A stretch of 64,000 nucleotides of DNA, from NCBI RefSeq assembly GCF_024868665.1, contig NC_079898.1:4605639-4669638 (forward strand), written 5' to 3'. The DNA is from Triplophysa rosa (Eukaryota > Chordata > Actinopteri > Cypriniformes > Nemacheilidae). The notes below the pieces were generated by a model that ran no database searches, had not been told where the DNA came from, and saw nothing but the letters and a program-made list of their open reading frames with translations. Shown in pieces: positions 1 to 34,610 of this stretch. Position numbers and translations under genes: made by a program. The stretch's first letter is position 1; every line of letters begins with the position of its first letter.

Positions 1-160
1 TTCGTTATTCCCAGATAACAACCTCTCAAAACTAATAACACACGGTAACCCGGATGCAACAAATCATTTTGACTGATCACACTGTCAACACTGTCAGGGC
101 TTATTTCTGCCTGCACATTGTCCCTTACATATAACGAACCTGCAAATGTTGCGACTGGCC
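1..160. repeat. Fragment of a dispersed repeat
   Basis: The segment around 95-160 (a 'cttatttctg' block, then 'cccttacata' and 'ctgcaaatg') is matched by 1560-1628 in the same orientation. Two diverged copies of the same interspersed element are the simplest reading. The left end is cut by the window. Confidence 0.4.
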
Positions 161-1384
161 AATCAGAATCAAGCATTCCAACGAGTCGTGTAATAATTAA
201 TAACCTAAATAGTTCTGAAAAGGGTTTATTTTTTAATTCAAAAACAAAATATAACTGGGGTAAATCTGATTCATAAGATACATGGTAATACCCAAAAGAG
301 TTAAAGATATTTGTAAACTATATAAAACAGATGCTTTCATTTTCAGTTCATTGTGAAACAAATGATGCCGGCGACACTTAATCTGTTCCTTGATTTGTGT
401 GTGTAAACAGTACAGATTTTCTCTGGCTTTTCCTGAGATGACACATCACACGCTACATTAGCTAAAAAGAGACTCTGTTTTCCTGAAACTAACAGGAACT
501 ACAGTACATTGCTCTCCTTTCATCTTCTGAAAAGAATGCAAGAGAGTCAGGTTTTCTTTAGGGAATGACTCAACCTTCATCAGAGAAAGAGTTTGTGCCC
601 ATTACGGCTCAGAGCAAAATGTTGTATCAAGAATGGGACGCTGCAGGTTGGAGTAATGGACGTGATGAAAGGTTTCTCATTGGTCACAGGTAGTCTTGCT
701 GGCGACTGTGCTGTCATTTCATTTAAACCAGAAGAAGGTTGTGGTTAGACATGGTGCGGTGCTAACTATATGACCCTTTGAAAATGTACATTGCTTGGCA
801 ACTATAAACAACTGCACTCTGCTCTTCTTGTGTCTACTGTAACAACCTCCTTTATATTAATACATTATAACTGGTTTTCATATTTTCACCATGGCACAGT
901 GCTTATCTGCGCTTGTATGCGTACCTGTAAAACAATACAAAATATCAGATGTGCGTCTAAATGACACTAGTTCTGCCATGAAACTCTAGACGGCGCAGTC
1001 CTAAGTCTAACCTATCCGACATCATAACTACTATACAGAAAGGGGTTGCTCCCCCGCAGCAGCAGAAGTGTATTCCACCAAGACCAAATACATTTATATG
1101 TCATGCACACTACCATACTAAACCCTTCGACAGTTATCATGACAGAATTGTAGTTTGTTATGTTATTATGACTCACAGAATGACATTGCATTTGGTTTAA
1201 TTTAGAGCCTTAGAGTGGTTTTGCTCTTCATATTTTGTGTAAAATGGAAGTGTGAGATAAAATCATATTTTTTATGGCCTCCGGTTCATTTGTCACAATA
1301 GAATCAAACCCACTACATTATGTGACATCAGTATTTCTATACTTAACAAATGTAATGGGTCATCCTGGTAGCTCCTACACACAT

Positions 1385-1625
1385 AGAAAATACAACTCAA
1401 TTTATTACACGGCTCATTTGAATGCTTGATTCTGATTGGCCAGTCACATTTCATGTCCAATTTCTTTCTCATGTGGCAAGTAGCCGTGTAATAAGCAGGA
1501 TAATGTACAAGCAGCCGGCTGCTATCGCCAAATAATCCCCTACAAGCAGTCACACTGTCGGGTCTTATTTCTGCGATAACAACCGGCTGCCTGTACATTA
1601 TCCCTTACATAAAAAACCTTGTAAA
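1385..1625. repeat. Short dispersed repeat, MITE-like
   Basis: It contains inverted blocks ('attacacggc' near the left, 'gccgtgtaataag' in the middle) and a 3' part matching 95-160. No coding potential. The family was not identified and no clear target duplication was found. Confidence 0.4.
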
Positions 1626-2282
1626 TGTACCTACTTTTTTTAAGAAGCGGTTTATCTTAAGAAACTATATTTTGTCTGTTCTGCCAGTCAGTCTTTTAAC
1701 TTGTGAATAATCAACAGGAATTACACCAAAACCAAAATAATTCTGTTTATATTGGGACAACATACATTTTTTTGCTAACATTAACTGAAACTGGGCAGGG
1801 GATTTTTAGTTCCCAGCATGCTTTGCATGAGACTGGATGGAAAAAGTAAAGAATAACATTTAGTGTAATTCTGTTTTTGATGAAATGTAAATGCTGTTCA
1901 AAGACATTGTCTTTACAGTAACACCCGTTTCACACCACACGTGTCGGGCAGCACATCATTTTTTCGGCGCCCATGTTAACAGATAAGAGCATTCATACAC
2001 TTAACCCAAAACATTAACCCTTAAAGCATGAGAAGTTGTGTCTAATGTGTTTTTAACAGTTGCCATTACTTGCATTTTGGCCAAACCACAACAGCACATT
2101 TAAACGATATATAAACAAGCCTCTTAATGTTTTAGGCTTATATTGCATGTGTAAGAGAAGAAAACGATCACATTACGTCAATGTACTGAAGAAAAAAAAC
2201 AGATAAAACTACAAAAGCATCATGTTATGCTGCATACTGTATGTGTGAGAGAATTGCGATCCTGTCACGTCATGATGCTTAC

Positions 2283-2437
2283 ATTATTTGTCGTTCCAGA
2301 AAGTCAACGCCGATGGTCTTTTTGTAGTCCTTAGTGAAGATGCCCTTGGAGTATCGCTGAATCATACTCGACTTCCCGACTGCTCCATTCCCCACCACCA
2401 CCACCTTGATGGCCACCTCCATGTCCTCCTCCAACAT
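2283..2437 (-). CDS. rab23: Rab23 small GTPase, first coding exon
   Basis: The exon encodes the N-terminal 51 residues plus two bases of Rab23, a Rab-family GTPase known to restrain Hedgehog signalling and to act in ciliary and endosomal traffic. Residues 16-23 form the P-loop GNGAVGKS; TIGVDF at 41-46 is the switch I region with its magnesium-binding Thr; the leader MLEEDMEVAIKVVVVG matches Rab23 as I know it. The start is the ATG at 2437-2435; the open frame runs further upstream but that part does not resemble Rab proteins. The exon ends at a GTAAGC donor (first intron base 2282), splitting a codon after two bases. The rest of the gene, including the other G motifs and the C-terminal prenylation site, lies outside the window. 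Confidence 0.93.
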
Positions 2438-2510
2438 GACTGCGACCTTTCTGGGCTTCGGTTCACTTTCTCCTGGCTTAGTGTTGCAAGTTAACCTTCT
2501 CAACGTTCGC
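2438..2510 (-). other. rab23: rab23 5' UTR part of exon 2
   Basis: A pyrimidine-rich run followed by AAAGCAG on the minus strand gives a plausible acceptor whose first exon base is 2510. The 73 bases to the ATG would then be leader. Other AG dinucleotides closer to the ATG (in GCCCAG and TCGCAG) are possible but lack a good tract. Confidence 0.45.
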
Positions 2511-4586
2511 CTGCTTTATGGAAAGAAATCGACAGATTGTTAAAATCTCACATGTCAGGACTAGTGTTGTTCTCATAAAGCGGTAGAAAGTCACTGTCTT
2601 TCTTTGCTGATTGTGATTTTCTAAGAAACTGCCCTTTATTGTTGGACGTCTGTGTTTCAGCTCAAGAGCGAGACGTTATGTGCTAATCACTGAATATTTT
2701 GGATCAGCCAGGCCACACATTCTAGGTCATTTTCCATCGAGTGAGCGTGCTGTCAGATGTAGGTGTGGGGATATTATAAGTTACAAAACAGTTTGAACAT
2801 GGTATAAATGTCACATTTCAACAAAAGATCCAAACATTACATTTTAATAGAAAAAAAAGGATCATATATGATTTCCCCCGCATTTCTCATTTTATGGGTT
2901 TTGAGCTTGATAATTCACATTAATCTAAACGGTGATTCTTATGTATTTACTATAATTCAGTAACCATTGTTCATAAAACAAAAACTGTGAATGCAACTTT
3001 CAAAAATCGACTATGCTTAGATCATTTTAGTCTATGCTTTATTGTATGAGATTTTAAAGCCGGTTGACAACGAGAACAATACCGATATTAGCGCCCACAC
3101 ACCAACAGACGTTATGCTTCATTGTTCATCAGCTGGAAAAGGCTATAATTGTGGTGTGGACCTCACAATTTCCCCAATTTTTTTAAAACATCATCTTCAT
3201 AGTTTTTCAATATTTTAGATGTCAATAGGGCTTTAGTCAAGTTAGAAGTTAGAAAAAACACATCCCTTCTAGACGTCCAGTTGTTTTACTTAGATGAAGA
3301 GTTCTGGACGAGAACTAAGACAAAACTAAGAATGTTGTATAGAAAGCAGGGTGACAGTATAACTTTCCTATTAGGTTACATTATTGAGGCCTCCCGTGAT
3401 CCACCTGGTAACTAAATACAGCAGCTTAACTGAGACAACAATAACACCCCACAGGCCTGTACATCAGCATTCACTAAACTACACAGAATACTTCAGTAAA
3501 CTCACAGCGTATTCATGTACAATCTAATAAATTAACAATACTAAGTTATATTTGTAGTAATTGTTCATTATTATTATCAATACAATTTAATGTTAGGTAA
3601 TATTGAATTGTTATTTTTAGATTTTATGATTTTTGACAATTTATATCATTTGTTATCATTGTAAGAATCAACAAAAATGTAAACTTGCAACTACGAAATA
3701 AACATGATGCACTACCGTTCAGATGACCTATCTTCCCTCTTACGACTGTTTGCTTCCGCTTTAAGAACAACAGACGTCTCACGGTGATTTTAACAGGTGT
3801 TTATGAGACGTCTGAAGAACCGCACTACTGCCATGACACTCATGTAACCAAGGAAGTCATTATAGTTTTATATAGGCCTACAACATGCAAAATATAACCA
3901 GAAGGTCATTTAGATGAGTCAAGATTGTGCATGACAGGTGGGAAAAAATCTATGAAACCATTTGAATATAAATTCATAACAAATTGAATCTGACTCTGTT
4001 TGAAGCCGAAATCACACTGAGAAATCTGTAACACAGGATTGCATCTGCTGTTGTCAGTCTGTACAGTGTAAATGTGAGACTTAGATTTCTTTCATGTAGA
4101 TGTACAGTATATTACATATACAGATTATTACACAAATGCCTGAGGCAGTTTGAAGTATCATGTAAATAGCATAATTATGGAAATAAGTAGATTTATAAAG
4201 ATGTTATTAAAGATACAATCGAAGAATTAATACTGTGAGAGCATAAATATGAAGCTTTAAACCTTCATATCATCCATTTATATAAGAGTTAAAAATAGCA
4301 CTGTGACCATGGTACAGTGATGCTAACAAATGATAACACCATGAAGACATATCTAATAGATAGTTAACATGTTTAGGCACCATGTTAGTCCAAGCTACAG
4401 TAAATAATAGCATAGTACTACCATACTTCTCTTTCTAAGGGTAATTCCCACTTGCACACGACCGACTGATTTAGTAAAACTTCATGTGAGACATCATAGC
4501 AATGGTAAAGTTACGGTATGCTCGTTATTCTGATATTCATGGAGCAGATGTTAATATGTGGTTAATGTTTGGCATTGTTGTCTTAC
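2511..4586 (-). other. rab23: Putative rab23 intron 1
   Basis: AT-rich sequence without recognisable genes or transposon ends, lying between a candidate donor at 4586-4585 and the acceptor before 2510. I see nothing else that can be supported here. Confidence 0.4.
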
Positions 4587-4670
4587 CTGCATTCGGGTTA
4601 CCAGGTTACATCGTTTCCATTGATGACCCGAAACGAGAACGGAGATAAACGTGAGATACACTACAATACA
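4587..4670 (-). other. rab23: Candidate non-coding first exon of rab23
   Basis: On the minus strand a strong donor, AATGCAG followed by GTAAGACA, ends an exon at 4587. About 105-120 bases upstream (4693-4707) lies TATATTTATATAG, a TATA-like box at a fitting distance from a start near 4670. Rab23 genes usually begin with a non-coding exon. There is no transcript evidence, so this is an inference from signals alone. Confidence 0.38.
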
Positions 4671-4692
4671 CACAGCTCGTGTGATGTATGAG

Positions 4693-4707
4693 TCTATATA
4701 AATATAT
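4693..4707 (-). promoter_or_regulatory. TATA-like box upstream of rab23
   Basis: TATATTTATATAG reads on the minus strand about 25-35 bases upstream of the proposed exon. AT-rich runs are common in this window, so the box could be chance. Confidence 0.25.
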
Positions 4708-4776
4708 CGCTGTATGCATCAGCTGTATGGAAAAGACGCTCAATATGACCGCAGTTTTTCAAAGGAGTGGCCTGCT

Positions 4777-4778
<2 letters not shown>

Positions 4779-4850
<72 letters not shown>
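4779..4850. repeat. (CT)n then (CA)n microsatellite
   Basis: About 60 bases of CT dinucleotide with one CG interruption run directly into about 12 bases of CA. The reading frames that cross it (runs of Ser-Leu) are low-complexity artefacts. Confidence 0.95.
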
Positions 4851-4852
<2 letters not shown>

Positions 4853-5388
4853 CCTCGACTCACCCGGGACGCTTTCTTGTCAAACGGGCACTGAGAAAAC
4901 AAACAAATGTTAAACGTGATGCTTAATGGATAGGTGTGCTTTATAAGTGAAACTGTTTGTGCTGTGTGTGTCTCATCACTGGCGCAGTAATATGAAACAA
5001 GAAACCATTCCAAGCACCGATGTCGACCACCGGAAAGACCCCTTTTTCAAAATAAAAGTATCTCACAATGCACGAAAGGTACATTTTTAAGAATATCAAG
5101 CCACGGGCTTTCTGAATACGTGCATTTACAGAGGTGGACGAAGTACACAACTTCCTTACTTGAGTGAAAGTACAGATACTACTGGTCAAATATTACTCCA
5201 CTACAAGTAAAAGTTGTAAAGACAGATTCGTACTTGAGTAAAAGTACAGAAGTACGTGCTTTTAAAAGTACTCAAGTATTAAAAGTAAATTTCCTTTATG
5301 TCAGTTGTGCATTGTTTTATTGTCGTATACCTTTTGCTTCTGAAGCAACCTACTGAATACACTGAGTAGCTCACAGTATCAGTTGTAT

Positions 5389-5498
5389 TAAAGGAGTAGT
5401 TCACTTTAAAATTCGCCCCCATTGACTTTCCATAGTAGTTTTTATTCCTACTATGGAAAGTCAATGGGGGCAAATTTTGCAGTGAGCAACTCCTTTAA
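5389..5498. repeat. Palindromic MITE with TTAA ends
   Basis: Two arms of about 50 bases pair almost perfectly around a 6-base loop ('ttccatagtag' against 'ctactatggaa', and 'cccccattgac' against 'gtcaatggggg'). Both outer edges carry TTAA, fitting a piggyBac- or Kolobok-like target, though TTAA is partly included in the palindrome. Confidence 0.7.
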
Positions 5499-5897
5499 GA
5501 GCTTTATATGTTTAGCACACATATGTTTAGTTTAGATATAATCCTGTATGATCATTTAGCCTAATTATCCTCATTAGCCCCCTAGGCCTATATATGTTTA
5601 TGAGCAGTGTTCTTTTATTTTGTATTTTATTTTGTATATTCCCTTTACCAGTTTTAGCAGCAATTTACCAGTAAGTAGTAAGGTTCTTGTAAATAGTAAA
5701 GTGTAGATGCCATGTGTTTGTTGGATTTATTATCATAATTTAACTACAAACATAAACTATAGCTAGTATAATGAATATAATGAAACTATGGTATGTTTAG
5801 TTGCTGTGGTTTTACTAAAGATTATTAATTGGAGTACGGTTCCTATATTTAGAAAGTGGTAAATTTGTGGATACTGTGGTTTTACTGCAAATACCAT

Positions 5898-6321
5898 CCC
5901 TGCTGAAAAAAAACAATGATTTTTTTAATTAGAATGAGATTTTTAAATTAAATTCCTCTTTGTAGTGTGTTTTGGGTTTTATTCCAATAGGATTTACCAT
6001 CCCACCAATAGAATCCATCACATACAAGTAGACAACCCCTGCTGAAAAAAACAATAGAACCCCAACAGAAACCAATACAGAAATTCTAATGGTTTACAAT
6101 AAAATACCATTATGAACCATTAGATTTTCCATTAAAACCATTACAAAATGCCTTTTTGTAGTGTGTTTTGGGCATTATTACAGTAGGATTTAACATCCCA
6201 CCAATAGAATCCATCACATACCAGTAGAACCATTACAGTTTCCATTCCAATACAAATCCCTTTAAAACCAATAAAACCATTATAACTTCTTTAATGGTTT
6301 CTATTAATTTTTTCAGCAGGG
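5898..6321. repeat. Inverted-repeat MITE, CCCTGCTGAAAAAA ends
   Basis: It starts CCCTGCTGAAAAAA and ends TTTTTTCAGCAGGG. Inside, a block around 5945-6060 recurs at about 6150-6250 (shared 'tgtagtgtgttttggg' and 'cccaccaatagaatcc'). A related tail appears after the LINE at about 9490-9570. No coding capacity. Confidence 0.65.
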
Positions 6322-6366
6322 TGCAAGTATCCATAGTACTTCTTCTTTTCCTTTCGGCTGTTCCCT

Positions 6367-6579
6367 TCAGGGGTCGCCACAGCGAATCATCTGCCTCCAT
6401 CTAGCCCTATCCCCTGCATCCTCTTCTCTCAGACCGACTACCTTCATGTCCTCCTTCACTACATCCATAAACCTCCTCTTTGGTCTTCCTCTCGGCCTCC
6501 TGCCTGGCAGCTCTAACCTCAGCATCCTTTTACCGATATATTCACTCTCCCTCCTCTGAACATGTCCAAACCATCTCAA
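6367..6579 (-). pseudogene. C-terminal tail of the LINE polyprotein
   Basis: Seventy residues starting MRWFGHVQRRESEYIG and rich in Arg and Pro, the usual end of this RTE family. It is in the same frame as the endonuclease segment but not the RT segment, so a frameshift near 6585 separates it. Confidence 0.8.
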
Positions 6580-6589
6580 CCTGGCCTCT

Positions 6590-8068
6590 CTAACTTTGTC
6601 TCCAAAACATCGTCACATGTGCTGTCCCTCTGATGTACTCATTCCTGATCCTATCCATCCTCGTCACTCCCAAAGAGAACCTCAACATCTTCAGCTCTGC
6701 TACCTCTAACTCTTCCTCCTGTCTTTTCCTCAGAGCAACTGTCTCCAAACCATACAACATCGCTGGTCTCACTACTGCCCTGTACACCTTTCCTTTCATT
6801 CTTGCTGGTACTCTTTTATCACACAACAGACCTGACACTTTTCTCCACCCATTCCAACCTGCCTGCACACGCTTCTTCACCTCTTTTCCACACTCCCCAT
6901 TACTCTGGACTGTTGACCCTAAGTACTTAAAATCCTGCACCTTCTTTACCTCTTCTCCCTGTAACCTCACTGTTTCACTTGGATCCCTCTCATTCACACA
7001 CATGTATTCTGTCTTGCTGCGACTAACCTTCATTCCTCTTCTCTCCAGAGCAAACCTCCACCTCTCTAGACTTTCCTCCACCTGCTCCCTGCTCTCACTA
7101 CAGATCACAATATCATCCGCAAACATCATAGTCCATGGAGATTCCTGTCTGACCTCATCTGTCAGCCTGTCCATCACCACCGCAAACAAGAAGGGGCTCA
7201 GAGCCGATCCTTGATGCAGTCCCACCTTCACCGTGAACTCCTCTGTCACACCTACCGCACACCTTACCACTGTCCTACTGCTCTCATACATATCCTGCAC
7301 CACTCTAACATACTTCTCTGCCACTCCAGACCTCCTCATACAATACCACAGCTCCTCTCTTGGCACCCTGTCATACGCTTTCTCTAAATCTACAAAGACA
7401 CAATGCAGCTCTTTCTGACCCTCTCTGTACTTCTCCACCAACCTTCTCAAAGCAAATATCGCATCTGTAGTGCTCTTTCTTGGCATGAAACCATACTGCT
7501 GCTCACAAATGCTCACTTCTCCCCTTAGCCTTGCTTCCACTACTCTTTCCCACAACTTCATTGTATGGCTCATCAGCTTAATACCTCTATAGTTTCCACA
7601 ACTCTGCACATCTCCCTTGTTCTTAAAAATCGGCACCAAAACATTTCTCCTCCATTCCTCAGGCATCCTCTCACTCTCTAAGACCTCGTTGAACAACCTA
7701 GTTAAAAACTCTACTGCCATCTCTCCTAGACACTTCCATACCTCCACTGGTATGTCATCCGGACCAACCGCCTTTCCTCTCTTCATCCTCTTCAAAGCTC
7801 TCCTAACTTCACCCTTGCTAATCCTTTCTACTTCCTGCTCAACAATATTTGCCTCTACTACTCTTCTCTCCCTGCCATTTTCCTCATTCATCAGTTCCTC
7901 AAAGTACTCCTTCCATCTTTCCCTCACCCTCCTGTCACCTGTTAACACATTTCCATCTCTATCTTTAATCACTCTAACCTGCTGCACATCCTTTCCATCT
8001 CTATCCCTCTGCCTCGCCAACCGATACAAATCCCTCTCACCTTCCTTACTATCTAACCTTGCATACAT
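6590..8068 (-). pseudogene. LINE reverse transcriptase domain
   Basis: Reverse transcriptase of an RTE-type LINE. Motifs include NYRGIKLMSHTMKLWERV, VFVDLEKAYDRVPR, GLHQGSALSPFLFAVVMD and the catalytic FADD in TMMFADDIVI. The frame is +1 relative to the endonuclease and breaks again near 6590. The catalytic residues survive, but the frameshifts disable the protein. Confidence 0.88.
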
Positions 8069-9475
8069 ACCTCATAAGCTTTCTGTTTGGCCTTTGCAAC
8101 CTCTATCTTAACCTCACGCTGCATCTCCCTATATTCCTGTCTACTTTCCTCCGTCCTCTCACTGTCCCACTTCTTCCTAGCTAACCTCTTCCTCTGGATA
8201 CTCTCCTGAACTTCCTCATTCCACCACCAAGTCTCCTTGTCTTCTTTTCTCCTTCCAGATGATACACCTAGCACCTTCCTACCTGTCTCCCTGACCACTT
8301 TGGCTGTAGTAGTCCAGTCATCTGGAAGCACCTCCTGACCACCTAAAGCCTGTCTCAACTCTTCCCTGAAAACAACACGGCACTCTTCCTTTTCCAACTT
8401 CCACCACTTTGTCTTCTGCTCTGCCTTTGCTCTCTTCATCTTCCTCACCACCAGAGTCATCTTACACACCACCATCCTATGCTGTCTAGCTACACTCTCT
8501 CCTACCACTACTTTGCAATCGCTAATCTCCATCAGATTACAGCGTCTACATAAAATATAGTCCACCTGTGTGCTCCTGCCACCACTCTTATATGTCACCC
8601 TGTGTTCCTGCCTCTTCTGAAAGTACGTGTTCACCACAGCCATCTCCATACTTTTAGCAAAGTCTACCAACCTCTGTCCTTCTGGGTTCCTTTCCTGAAG
8701 ACCAAACCTGCACATTACTTCCTCATCCCCACTATTCCCTTCACCAACATGTCCATTAAAGTCTGCGCCTATCACCACTCTCTCACCTCTGGGAACACTC
8801 TGCATCACTTCCTCAAACTCGCTCCAGAATCTGTCTTTCTCCTCTTGCTCACAACCTACTTGTGGAGCATAAGCACTGACAACATTCAACATCACACCTT
8901 CGATTTCCAGCTTCAGACTCATCAACCTATCTGACACTCTCTTTACCTCCAGAACATTCTTCACACACTCCACCTTAAGGATCACTCCTACTCCATTTCT
9001 CTTCCTGTCCGCACCATGATAAAACAGTTTAAACCCTGCTCCAATGCTTCTAGCCTTGCTCCCTTTCCACCTGGTCTCCTGGACACACAGAATGTCGACT
9101 TTCCTCCTCTGCATCATATCTACCAGCTCTCTGCCTTTACCTGTCAACTTACCAACATTCAAAGTCCCTACTTTCAGTCTGAAACTCCTGCCTTTCCTCT
9201 TCTCTCTCTGCCTACGGACACGCCTTCCTCCTCTCCTTTGACCAACAGTAGCCCAATTTCCACCAGTGCCCTGTAGGTCAACGGCACCGATGGCGGTCGT
9301 TGTTAACCCGGGCCCCGACCGATCCGGTATGGAAGTCATGTTAGTGATTCGCATATTTGATTTGGCAAAAGTTTTATGTCGGATGCCCTTCCTGACACAA
9401 CCCTCTCTATTTATCCGGGCTTGGGACCGGCACAAAAAGGACACTGGCTTGTGACCTCCTGTGGCTAGATTAAGC
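8053..9475 (-). pseudogene. LINE endonuclease domain
   Basis: An apurinic-type endonuclease like those of RTE elements (often annotated 'craniofacial development protein 2-like' in fish). Visible motifs in order are KVGTLNVG, CVQETRWKG, SAYAPQVG, GADFNGHVG and QVDYIL. The C-terminal part (AKAKQKAYE) shifts out of frame near 8060, where the RT frame takes over. The open frame extends past the target duplication to 9513, but those first codons are flanking DNA. In an active copy this nicks target DNA to prime reverse transcription. Confidence 0.85.
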
Positions 9476-10224
9476 ATCCATAGTACAATTCCCATAATAA
9501 CCATTAAATCCATTACATTTTATGTTGTATTTTGGGCAGGGTTCTATTGTTTTTATTTCAACAGGAATACTTCAACTATAGTTACTTTGAGTAAAAACAT
9601 CATTCATTTTCCAAATCACAGCAGATCAGAAGTTAACACGCACGCGTAGCTCAAGGTGTATGTGATGCCCATTTACCGTTTAGCCGTTATGCCGATCATT
9701 TTCATGACAATGTCTCCACGATCTTTGACTGATCGTAACCCACAGATGATTACACCACACTTTAACATGTGCCTTTTTCATATTTTAATGTTCTATTTGC
9801 CTTTTAAGAGCGCTATCAATGGTGTAACAGCGCCTACGTTTACATTAGTTTAGCGGGGAAGATCCCAGAGTTGCCAGATTTGCGTTAAAAAAATCTGCCA
9901 AATGGCCATTCAAAACTTGCCGGAAAAACGCGAGCTTAGAAAAACTGAAATACTTGGCAACAATAAAAGGTCCTGACAGATCGCAAGCCAGATAAATTGC
10001 GCACACAGGAAACCCGCTGCATAGAAACCATTTTCTACTTTTGGACCTTTTTATAAATGTAGTGGAGTAAAAAGTATGATATTTGTCTTTCAAATGTAGT
10101 GTAGTTAAAGTACAAGTACTCAGAAAAAATAAGTAAGTAAGTAGTAAGTACAGATACTCAAAAAGTGTACTTAAGTACAGTACTCAGGCAAATTTACTTC
10201 GTTACTGTCCACCTCTGGCATTTA

Positions 10225-12257
10225 ATAGTCAGATTACAAACCTATTTTCAATTATTATTACTGTTGGCAACACTGTATATTTTACAAACAATGTCTGTTT
10301 TATAATATTGCATATAACAATAATAGTGCTTATTTTATATTTTTAGAATATAGCCACTGAAAAATGACTAAAGCCATAGGCCTATGCTTTGTGAATATAA
10401 CAAGTGCTTATGTAAACGGTATATGTTTTAGCTGTTTAAGTTTTATATATATTTAGCTTTAAATGTGGCGGTTTTAAAGTAGCTTTCACAGGAAAACCCA
10501 GACAAAATAACAATCAATAAAAATGATACATCAATTAAAGATTATGTTGTCGCTCAGATGACAGTGGGACAAAGTTTAGTGAGCAGGAACGTTTTATTTC
10601 TGAATGTAATGTGGAAGCCATGATTATTTAATGATTTGTTGCAATTTACATGCATGGAGTTAAACATCCACGAAAACATTAAAAAAAGACATGAAATGCT
10701 TACATAATAGAAAAATTCAAGAACAAGGCATGGCACTTGAAATGTTTATGAGTTCGGATAATAGAAAATGTGTATCTGAAAGAAAGTTACATTGGGAAAA
10801 ATGTCTGCCAAGTGCAAAAATGTACAAGGCATTAATGGTTACTATGGGACAAGAGTGTCATTTTTGGGGCCAAACACAAAAGTACAAAGGGTCACAACAG
10901 TCAACTGGGCGCACCCTAATCTTCTCACAGTCTCTTAAAAGGCTGTCAATTTGAATACATTCACAAATGTGATTAGCAACATATATCTCTATTAAGAGCC
11001 AAATTTGCTACATGTTTTTGGATTTATAAAGGGTTGAAGAAAAAGTGCATCAAGTTTTCTAATATACATAAAACAAAACATACAAAAAATGTAAATTCTC
11101 ACAAAGAGGCATTCAAAGTAAAATAACCAATGATGTGCAACACTCCACAAATGGATTTATGTTCCATTTTGCCTTTAAAAACTTTCTGGGTTTGGGTTTT
11201 ATCGTTTCTCGATTCTAAACGTTGTTTTCTTGAACCCGTTTATTTCATGTATCTTTGTAGGTAATGGGTATATAAGGATTAATGTCTATTGTAATAATGG
11301 ACCAATTAGTAGAGCAGGGAAATATGTATTAAAACCAACGGATGAATACGGACAAGATGAGCTAAATGAAAACATTGGCGCTGTTTGAGGGCTTTAGCAC
11401 CACAGTTGACCATTTACTATTTATGCTAGTAAACACATTTTGCACATTCTCACATAAACAATTACTTTCCAGGTTCAAGGTTTCTAACTCCGAGGGATTC
11501 TCCTTTTACATTAATGTGTCAATATAACAGCAGAAAAAAAGCAAGATAAAATAAGTAAGATACTGTATAACTAGTTCACTAATCTAGTGGGAAATGCTGT
11601 AAACAGTAGCTTGGCAATGTAACAACTCTTAAGCAGTTTGTGACTACGTTGTAAGATAGATACAAACAAATACTCCATGCTGAAAAAATTAAAATGCAGC
11701 ATTATTAGTTATTTGATTCTGACTTCTGCGAACGTATCTGATGGACAAGGCTTAATCCACAATACATTGAAGTGGATATTCCATTAGGCTCAAAGTAATG
11801 CTAGAATCTTTCATAATATATCAAGTACTATAATAATAATGTTTTCAATAACATTTTTGTTTTGGATAGCCATACTGTATGTGTATAAGCCATTTCTTGT
11901 CATGGCAGATAAGCATGCATGCAGATAAGCCGTTAGTTGAGTTCCTCTGCAGCAATAGAGCCCAGAGTGTGTTTGACCAATAGGAATGCATAATGTGTTT
12001 TAAGGATGAGGAATAACTTGGGTTAGTTTGAAATCAGGCACATATACAGTACAGCGAAATGTAATTCTAAAAGCAAAACTGCACTTGCTGATATTCTTAT
12101 TGATCAACTGATGACTGTGGCAAAAGTTTAACAAAAACGTAACTTTTACCATCAGTTTTTGGTCAAATAAGTAAGCATTTAGCATCTTCCAAAAGAGAAT
12201 CTCCTCTGCCATTCTTCCCTGCATTGTACACAGCTTTGTTAAGTTTAATGGACGCTA
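10225..12257. other. Intergenic AT-rich sequence
   Basis: Between the hAT-like element and the 3' end of ifngr1 there is low-GC DNA with short chance ORFs only. I found no inverted-repeat ends, coding homology or RNA gene. Confidence 0.5.
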
Positions 12258-12263
12258 TTTATT
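12258..12263 (-). promoter_or_regulatory. ifngr1: Candidate ifngr1 poly(A) signal
   Basis: AATAAA on the minus strand, about 193 bases after the ifngr1 stop codon. It is the nearest canonical hexamer I saw in the 3' flank; the true cleavage site is unknown. Confidence 0.42.
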
Positions 12264-12455
12264 ACGTCACATTCTGTAGCCCTCGTGCATATGTTTGAGT
12301 GTTAAACCTGTGGAAGAAGTGTGTTCTGTGACTATCATTTTCTGATAAACCACTTAACCATGAAGCATGTTTTGTATTAAGCTGTGTGAAATCATTTTTG
12401 GACCAGTCATTTATCCCCCAGCGCTTTCAAGTCTCATTCATTCAAACGCACATTA

Positions 12456-34610
<22,155 letters not shown>

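Larger units (their letters stand above)
1..2282 (-). other. rab23: rab23 intron, left part, no exon seen
   Basis: This stretch follows the rab23 coding exon on the minus strand, so it should be the start of the next intron. I found no further Rab coding block (no WDTAGQE-type motif on the minus strand). It is AT-rich and holds two related repeat pieces, near 1-160 and 1385-1625. The remaining exons of the gene must lie left of the window. Confidence 0.55.
6340..9475 (-). mobile_element. RTE-clade LINE retrotransposon, decayed
   Basis: The insertion is bounded by an 11-bp target duplication ATCCATAGTAC at 6329-6339 and 9476-9486, which fixes its edges. It carries an AP-type endonuclease followed by a reverse transcriptase, the layout of RTE-clade LINEs, with a short tail and no RNase H. 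At about 3.1 kb it looks near full length. Two frame breaks, near 8060 and 6585, split the single ORF. It sits within the CCCTGCTG-type repeat inside the 5129-10217 element, so it is younger than both. Confidence 0.88.
5129..10217. mobile_element. hAT-like element expanded by nested insertions
   Basis: The left end reads CAGAGGTGGAC and the right end GTCCACCTCTG, perfect 11-bp terminal inverted repeats. Both ends continue with the 'acttgagtaaaagtac' style subterminal sequence found in two other elements here (27353-27644 and 40983-42197). GCATTTA flanks both ends (5122-5128 and 10218-10224), a 7-bp match where hAT elements make 8. No hAT transposase is readable. The interior is built from a TTAA-bounded hairpin, an inverted-repeat element and an RTE LINE. 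Assignment to hAT rests on the end sequence and target size. Confidence 0.75.

Noticed and set aside
630..650. Plus-strand TGGGACGCTGCAGG resembling the Rab WDTAGQ motif
   Set aside because: It is on the wrong strand for rab23, reads WDAAGW, and has no further homology around it.
4688..4926. Ser/Leu-repeat ORFs
   Set aside because: Translation of the CT microsatellite.
6633..8111. Plus-strand ORFs of 60-193 residues across the LINE
   Set aside because: Antisense shadows of the reverse transcriptase; their composition is the complement of the minus-strand coding frame.
10691..10954. 87-residue plus-strand ORF
   Set aside because: No recognisable domain, low GC, no promoter or splice context.
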